Position numbers and translations under genes: made by a program
The notes under the pieces: model-generated
What the model was told of the DNA's origin: nothing
The model's database searches: none
Seen by the model: only the letters and a program-made list of their open reading frames with translations
From: Heyndrickxia sporothermodurans
GTDB lineage: Bacteria > Bacillota > Bacilli > Bacillales > Bacillaceae_C
DNA length: 16,727 nucleotides
Reading direction: 5' to 3' (one strand)
Assembly: GCF_016785185.1 (NCBI RefSeq)
Contig: NZ_JAEKDY010000076.1
Shown: positions 12,783 to 16,727 of the stretch, piece after piece
Position numbering within the stretch: position 1 is the first letter of the stretch
How the letters are laid out: every line of letters starts with the position of its first letter

Positions 12783-15097
12783 ATCGTAAAGTCCAATCCT
12801 CTTGTAATGTTCTTTTTTTCGGAATCTACTTTAGGTGTCAAAGATTTATTTGACTCTGTTAATCGTGTAAATTGGATTGTCCCTATGTTATAGCCGATTT
12901 CCTTTAATCTTTCTTTTGCAACTTCAGCAAGTGGTGTAATTTTTTCCTTAAATCCTTGGCGGTCGTTTTTTATCGTGAGATTTAGGGTCCGATCTGAGGA
13001 GGAAAGTAGAATCCCCACTTCACCAAGCTTCTTCGTTTCAAATAGAAAATAAAGACTACAATGCTCCCAATCTATTTTTTCCGACTGATTTTTAGAATTA
13101 ATATAGACTTTCACATTCTCCACTTTATTTTGAATAAGAAATGGTAGAGCAAACATTAAACTTTGTGTACTTGATTGATCTGACCTGCTTAATAGCTGTT
13201 GTCCGGTAAGGTTTTGCAATGCTTGGTCTATCGTAGGATTCCCTTCAGTCTGTGCAAGCCTCTGTAAGATCCCTTTCACAGTAGAGTCTAACGATGCTTG
13301 ACCTTGCCCTTTGGTGAATAAGGAATGTGCCTGTTCTGACTCATAGGTTAAACCTAAATTTCGGACAAACTCAAATGCTTGTCGTGCAGATGGTGATTGC
13401 TTTAATGTTTGGTTTGATTCATTTAATGAATGAACCAGCTGCTTAGATAATGATGGCTCCTCTTGCTGTAAAAATTCTTTTGTTACAAAATGCTGTACTT
13501 TCACATTTGAAGGTTTAAAAATCAACTTGTCCATCATCGTTTTGACTTCACTTACAATTTTATTTGCGTCCGAAAAATTGCCTGTGCTTAAAAGCTTTTT
13601 CGCTTCATTTAACTGTGAACTTGCTTGTAATAGCTTCTTTTCTGTTGTCATATCGGTATAAAGCATAAAATCGCTTCGTAAAATGGCTTTATCCAATTGT
13701 TTAATCGTTGATTCTAATAAGGGCTTTGCTTGGTTTCCGGCATTTTGTTTAAACATATCAAATAATTTAATTATTGATTGTAGATTGTTTGAAATTTCCC
13801 TTTTTATTTCTTTAAAATCAATAGCCGCTTGTGATAGCTTTTTTGTAATCGTCGTGACGATTACATCCTTAGACTGGATAGGCAATGTTGCTAAGAAATC
13901 ATCATTGACTTGGTATGCGGTATCTTCCGAGATAGGCGCTGTCACAGGCAGTTTATGATTTTTATTAATGGCATGTAATTCGGTCATCAATTCTTTACGT
14001 GCTGCCAATTCTCGTCCACTTGACTGAAGCTGTTCAGCATGTTCCACTACGTTTCTCAATGATTCTGATTCTATAGTTGATAGATTGGTTGAATCTATTA
14101 GTTGCTCTTTAATGAATTGCATCAGTTCATTCATATTTGGGCTTTTTTGAACCATTTTGATCGCCTGTTGAATGGTATTTGCCTGATTCGTCTGAACGTT
14201 CGATTTTTCTACTGCTTCAAATAAGAATGATTGACTTAGTGACCCAAGTTTTATCGCATCTTTTACTAAAGAGGATAGGGCAGGATCGGCTTTAAGCTCA
14301 CTGGAAAAATTCGCGTGAAGAAGTTTGATTACCCGCTCCAATCCTCCTTCCTTTATTAATTCCTTTTGTAATGAGTCAATTAACCGCAGTTTTTGCGGAT
14401 CCTTTATACCCTGTGCTAATTTTTCTAGAACCTCATTTACTTTATCCATACCAACACGATAAAGCTGATCCGATTGAGTAATGTTTCTATTTTTTGAAAG
14501 AATGACTGTAGTGTTGCCTTTTATCGCTTCCATTGTTTTCTGATCAAAGCCAGGGGCGATGTCTTGAACAAGCTGTTCGATTGAAGATGAGTGCAATGCT
14601 TGATGAACTGCTTGTAACTGGGACTTTGTGAGATCCAAGCCTTTGTTTATGATTGCTGCAATTGTTTCCAACTTTTGAGTAGTTGTCCCTGTTTCATGCT
14701 CCATAAAAGACTTCACTTGATTTAGTGTGGTTTGTTCAAGAGGAATATTGTGTTTCATTAGGAGGTTTACAGCAGCCTTTAAATCATCAGGTAATTTTGT
14801 ATTTCCCATAACAAATGGGACAGTCTTTTGTTGATTAACTGCTGCTTCTGTTTGTGGGAGCGCTTTTACAACTGGCATGGCCTGTTTTGTATCCTTTACT
14901 TCAATTGACAAATTCCCGCTTGAAGGGAAATTACCTTGGATACTCACTTTTACCTCTTGGCCTCTAATTTGCAGTACAGCCTCATGATCAGAGATTTTAT
15001 CTTTTATTGTTGCTTGATAGACATCGCCCGCTTTTAATTCAAGGGGCTTTTCTTGTTGTGTAAAAGATGGAATCTTCATATCATTTTGCACTTGCAT
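12779..15097 (-). CDS. FliK-like hook-length control family protein (YlqG type)
   Basis: A 772-residue, mostly helical, Gln/Ser/Lys-rich protein with no signal peptide. The N-terminal 80 residues form a beta-rich module (LKAGDVYQATIKDKISDHEA). A long low-complexity helical middle follows (about 100-640). The C-terminal 130 residues (VKVYINSK..., then FETKKLGEVGILLSSSDRTL and KEKITPLAEVAKERLKEIGY) resemble the Flg_hook domain of FliK, which contacts FlhB to stop hook export. Its direct partner gene is the FlhB-like gene, which supports this reading. The start is ATG 15097 with GGAG 10 bases upstream; a GTG nine bases earlier sits too close to that site. It is 22 bases after flgM and shares its SigD promoter. 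FliK membership rests on the C-terminus and context. Confidence 0.7.
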   Translation of the reverse strand: MQVQNDMKIPSFTQQEKPLELKAGDVYQATIKDKISDHEAVLQIRGQEVKVSIQGNFPSSGNLSIEVKDTKQAMPVVKALPQTEAAVNQQKTVPFVMGNTKLPDDLKAAVNLLMKHNIPLEQTTLNQVKSFMEHETGTTTQKLETIAAIINKGLDLTKSQLQAVHQALHSSSIEQLVQDIAPGFDQKTMEAIKGNTTVILSKNRNITQSDQLYRVGMDKVNEVLEKLAQGIKDPQKLRLIDSLQKELIKEGGLERVIKLLHANFSSELKADPALSSLVKDAIKLGSLSQSFLFEAVEKSNVQTNQANTIQQAIKMVQKSPNMNELMQFIKEQLIDSTNLSTIESESLRNVVEHAEQLQSSGRELAARKELMTELHAINKNHKLPVTAPISEDTAYQVNDDFLATLPIQSKDVIVTTITKKLSQAAIDFKEIKREISNNLQSIIKLFDMFKQNAGNQAKPLLESTIKQLDKAILRSDFMLYTDMTTEKKLLQASSQLNEAKKLLSTGNFSDANKIVSEVKTMMDKLIFKPSNVKVQHFVTKEFLQQEEPSLSKQLVHSLNESNQTLKQSPSARQAFEFVRNLGLTYESEQAHSLFTKGQGQASLDSTVKGILQRLAQTEGNPTIDQALQNLTGQQLLSRSDQSSTQSLMFALPFLIQNKVENVKVYINSKNQSEKIDWEHCSLYFLFETKKLGEVGILLSSSDRTLNLTIKNDRQGFKEKITPLAEVAKERLKEIGYNIGTIQFTRLTESNKSLTPKVDSEKKNITRGLDFTI

Positions 15098-15119
15098 GTT
15101 TCTCACGCTCCGTTAAACT

Positions 15120-15380
15120 TTATGGTCGGTAATATTTCATTATACTAGTGGAAATTTTCTCCGGATCGATCTTATACTGACCGTTCTCGACTTGTTTTTT
15201 TAATTGTTCCACTTTTGCTTGGCGTTCTTTTTCGATGCTCGATAGTTGCTGCATTTCCTTTGCCGCACCGGATATCTCTACTTTATCAACTTGTTTTCCG
15301 CTCTTATTTACTTGTTCCATTTTATTCATTTGCTTTTTATATGGGTTGATTCCATGATTTCCAATGTTGTTAATTTTCAT
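15120..15380 (-). CDS. flgM: Anti-sigma factor FlgM
   Basis: An 86-residue inhibitor of SigD, the flagellar and motility sigma factor; it holds SigD until the hook is complete. The N-terminal half is Asn/Lys-rich and probably disordered (NPYKKQMNKMEQ). The C-terminal half has the sigma-binding motif: KVEISGAAKEMQQL, then RQAKVEQLKKQVENGQYKID and PEKISTSIMKYY. The length equals that of Bacillus FlgM. ATG 15380 has AAAGGGG 7 bases upstream. It opens its own SigD-driven operon, giving negative feedback, and is separated from yvyF by a terminator. Confidence 0.95.
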   Translation of the reverse strand: MKINNIGNHGINPYKKQMNKMEQVNKSGKQVDKVEISGAAKEMQQLSSIEKERQAKVEQLKKQVENGQYKIDPEKISTSIMKYYRP

Positions 15381-15425
15381 TGGTTACGCCCCTTTCGTTC
15401 GAACGTATTTTTTCCTATATTGTTT

Positions 15426-15452
15426 ATATCGGTAGTTTTTGTGAAAGTTTTA
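15426..15452 (-). promoter_or_regulatory. SigD promoter of flgM
   Basis: TAAA (15452-15449), a 15-bp spacer and ACCGATAT (15433-15426) lie in the flgM leader, about 45-70 bases before the start codon, and match the SigD consensus with a single change. Confidence 0.87.
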
Positions 15453-15474
15453 TAGTCGATTTTTCCCATTTAGT

Positions 15475-15507
15475 CAAAAATCCAAACAGCGAGTTTGGAT
15501 TTTTTTG
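15475..15507 (-). terminator. Terminator between yvyF and flgM
   Basis: ATCCAAAC (15480-15487) and GTTTGGAT (15493-15500) form a perfect 8-bp stem with a five-base loop, flanked by A and T runs on both sides. It therefore has terminator form in either direction. It lies 12 bases after the yvyF stop and insulates the flgM operon. Confidence 0.85.
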
Positions 15508-15511
15508 TTAA

Positions 15512-15910
15512 TTATGACTGACTATAGTATGTGCGTTTTTGGAGTTCTTCTTTTCGTTTTTCTTCTTTTTTATGTAATTCTAGGTCATTTAGGATGCTTC
15601 CTGTACATTTTACACAGAGTTTCCCTTCTCTTATGATTGTTCCACATTTTGCACAAGGATATCCAAGGTTAGGGAATTGTGCGAGCTGGAGCCGGCCTTT
15701 ACGAACCCATTTATATAGTAATTCCTCTTCGACTCCTGTTTCTTCAACGACGGTATCTTTAGTAGCCGAGCGATTTTCGCGTTTTTTCAAAAATTTATAA
15801 ACAACTTCATATCGTTTTTCTTCTTCTTTATAGCATTTTTCACAGACGTCACGAACATTGTTTTTAATATACAATGCACCACATTTCGGACAGTTTTCTA
15901 AATCTGCCAT
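15512..15910 (-). CDS. yvyF: YvyF-like flagellar operon protein (TIGR03826 type)
   Basis: A 132-residue protein with two Cys clusters. Residues about 7-26 have CPKC...CEKC and residues about 86-102 have CAKCG...CVKC, suggesting two zinc ribbons. Between them lies a helical region with KDTVVEETGVEEELLYKWVR (about 51-70), which resembles a small helix-turn-helix. The tail is rich in Lys and Glu. Proteins of this type sit between comFC and flgM in Bacillus relatives. The exact role is uncertain; a DNA-binding regulatory role has been proposed from the motif. ATG 15910 has AGGAGG 8 bases upstream, and a SigD promoter precedes it. Confidence 0.9.
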   Translation of the reverse strand: MADLENCPKCGALYIKNNVRDVCEKCYKEEEKRYEVVYKFLKKRENRSATKDTVVEETGVEEELLYKWVRKGRLQLAQFPNLGYPCAKCGTIIREGKLCVKCTGSILNDLELHKKEEKRKEELQKRTYYSQS

Positions 15911-15946
15911 CCGGTTCTCCTCCTACTGATCACTAATATATTTATT

Positions 15947-15972
15947 ATATCGGATGTGATTTGATTTTGTTA
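15947..15972 (-). promoter_or_regulatory. SigD promoter of yvyF
   Basis: TAAC (15972-15969), a 14-bp spacer and TCCGATAT (15954-15947) fit the SigD pattern, with the same TAAC form as the flgN promoter. It lies right after the comFC stop, so loss of the comFC start need not silence yvyF. Confidence 0.78.
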
Positions 15973-15976
15973 ATAG

Positions 15977-16598
15977 TTAACCTCTTGCAATTGTAATGGA
16001 TGTGACGCTTTTTGCGCCTGCCTCCTTTAATATTTTTGCCGCATGTCTAAGTGTTGAGCCCGTTGTATAGATGTCATCGATCAGGAGAATATTTTCCCCT
16101 TCCAGTTTAACGTCATCTCTTCGATTGAAAACTTGTTGAAGATGAATTCGTTCCTGGCGAGACTTTTTTGATTGTTTTTCGGTATGCACTCTTGTTAGGA
16201 GATTAGCAACGTTTATGTTTGCTTCGGTCGCTAATGCGGTGGATTGGTTGAAGCCTCGTTCGAGAAGTCGTTCATTGCTAAGCGGGATCGGAACGATTGC
16301 GTCGTAGCTAATTTTTTCTAGTTCCTTTTGGATTTTTTGTGAAAAAATTTTTGCTAGTATATAGTCGCCGCGATATTTGAAACGGGCAAGCAAATCTTTT
16401 AAAAAGTCATTGTATTCATAGATAGAAATATTTTTATCAAGAATAGATGCCCAGTTTGCATCCTTTTCCCAGCGATAGCAGTCGAGACATATATCCCCCT
16501 TAATATAGTCTTTCGAAAGATTTTCAAGCGGGCGGCTGCATTTTGGACAGATTGGCCGGCGAATGGGAACCAATTGCTTTTTGCAGTCTTTACATAAA
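15977..16598 (-). pseudogene. comFC: ComFC competence protein, 5'-truncated by the repeat element
   Basis: A ComFC-type amidophosphoribosyltransferase-like protein needed for DNA uptake in competent cells. The remaining frame has Cys pairs (YLCKDC, ICPKC, ICLDC), the conserved PIPLSNERLLERGFNQ segment and the PRPP-binding loop LLIDDIYTTGST near the C-terminus, then ends at 15977. The 5' end is missing. Upstream of YLCKDC the frame enters the 129-bp repeat and meets an in-frame TAA four codons later (16613-16611). ComFC is normally about 230 residues and starts with another Cys pair. The only usable start left is TTG at 16573 (198 residues), without a good ribosome binding site. Weak expression of the remnant cannot be excluded, but a functional ComFC is unlikely. 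Confidence 0.75.
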
Positions 16599-16727
16599 TA
16601 GGAGCATTCCTGTTAGAAGGATTTTCGGGGACTTGAACAAAAAGAGCCCTCTTGGTATGATGCGGGGTGTCAAATCGTCGATGAATTGACCCCTAATTTG
16701 TTAACCAAGGAGGACTCCATAATGGAT
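16599..16727 (+). mobile_element. End of an insertion sequence (right copy, partial)
   Basis: This perfect inverted copy of bases 1-129 replaces the start of comFC. On the plus strand it carries a promoter, a leader hairpin GGGGTGTCAA...TTGACCCC (16664-16693), AAGGAGG (16707-16713) and ATG GAT at 16722-16727, 8 bases later. That is the start of an outward-reading gene, presumably a transposase, cut by the window edge. The hairpin could limit expression from outside promoters, as in several insertion sequences. The element tip lies near 16599, where identity with the left copy ends. The family is unknown. Confidence 0.68.
16633..16661 (+). promoter_or_regulatory. SigA-type promoter in the repeat, facing outward
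   Basis: TTGAAC (16633-16638), exactly 17 bp, then TATGAT (16656-16661): a strong SigA match placed about 60 bases before the edge ATG. The same promoter occurs mirrored at 95-67 on the minus strand. Both drive transcription away from the segment. Confidence 0.7.

Overview
The window looks like a chromosomal segment from a motile, low-GC Gram-positive bacterium of the Bacillaceae/Planococcaceae type. The evidence is the gene order comFC, yvyF, flgM ... flgN, flgK, flgL, yviE, fliW, csrA, hag, which is the late flagellar locus of Bacillus relatives. AGGAGG-type ribosome binding sites and a repeated SigD promoter pattern (TAAA or TAAC, 14-15 bp, then a variant of GCCGATAT) fit this. Every convincing gene inside the segment lies on the minus strand, so the locus reads from right to left. 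The genus cannot be fixed by eye.

Right part (16598 to 3565), flagellar locus. It starts with a 5'-truncated comFC and then yvyF. The flgM operon follows, carrying a FliK-like gene and a short FlhB-C-terminal-like gene, a pair that matches ylqG-ylqH of Bacillus subtilis. Next come fliS with a long second flagellin, a DUF327/YaaR gene, flgN-flgK-flgL, then yviE-fliW-csrA, and the main flagellin hag. I can see SigD promoters before yvyF, flgM, fliS, flgN and hag. The set covers the SigD/anti-SigD switch (FlgM), export chaperones (FlgN, FliS), hook-filament junction proteins (FlgK, FlgL), filament proteins, and the FliW-CsrA-Hag circuit that ties flagellin translation to export. A CsrA-type site is visible in the hag leader. 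fliD and flaG, usually next to hag and fliS, are absent.

The most striking feature is a group I self-splicing intron core inside the last codons of hag (about 3610-3982). Its P, Q, R and S core elements are readable. Exon 2 encodes QANQQPQGVLQLLR and a stop. The 5' end of the intron itself, read in frame without splicing, encodes QSNQMSQGVLQLLR and a stop. Spliced and unspliced messages would therefore both give a complete flagellin of 403 residues.

Left part (about 3560 to 130), accessory island downstream of hag. It holds a HEPN-like protein with an R-x4-H motif under its own SigA-type promoter, a RadC/JAB protein overlapping a small unknown gene, a tyrosine recombinase, a possible 30-residue peptide and a strong terminator. 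Long hairpins sit directly before the ribosome binding sites of radC and the recombinase.

Both window ends are the same perfect 129-bp sequence in inverted orientation. Each copy carries a promoter, a leader hairpin, a ribosome binding site and an ATG at the very edge, pointing outward. These look like the transposase-start ends of two copies of one insertion sequence. The right copy has removed the start of comFC. Because the window stops exactly there, an assembly break at a repeat is likely.
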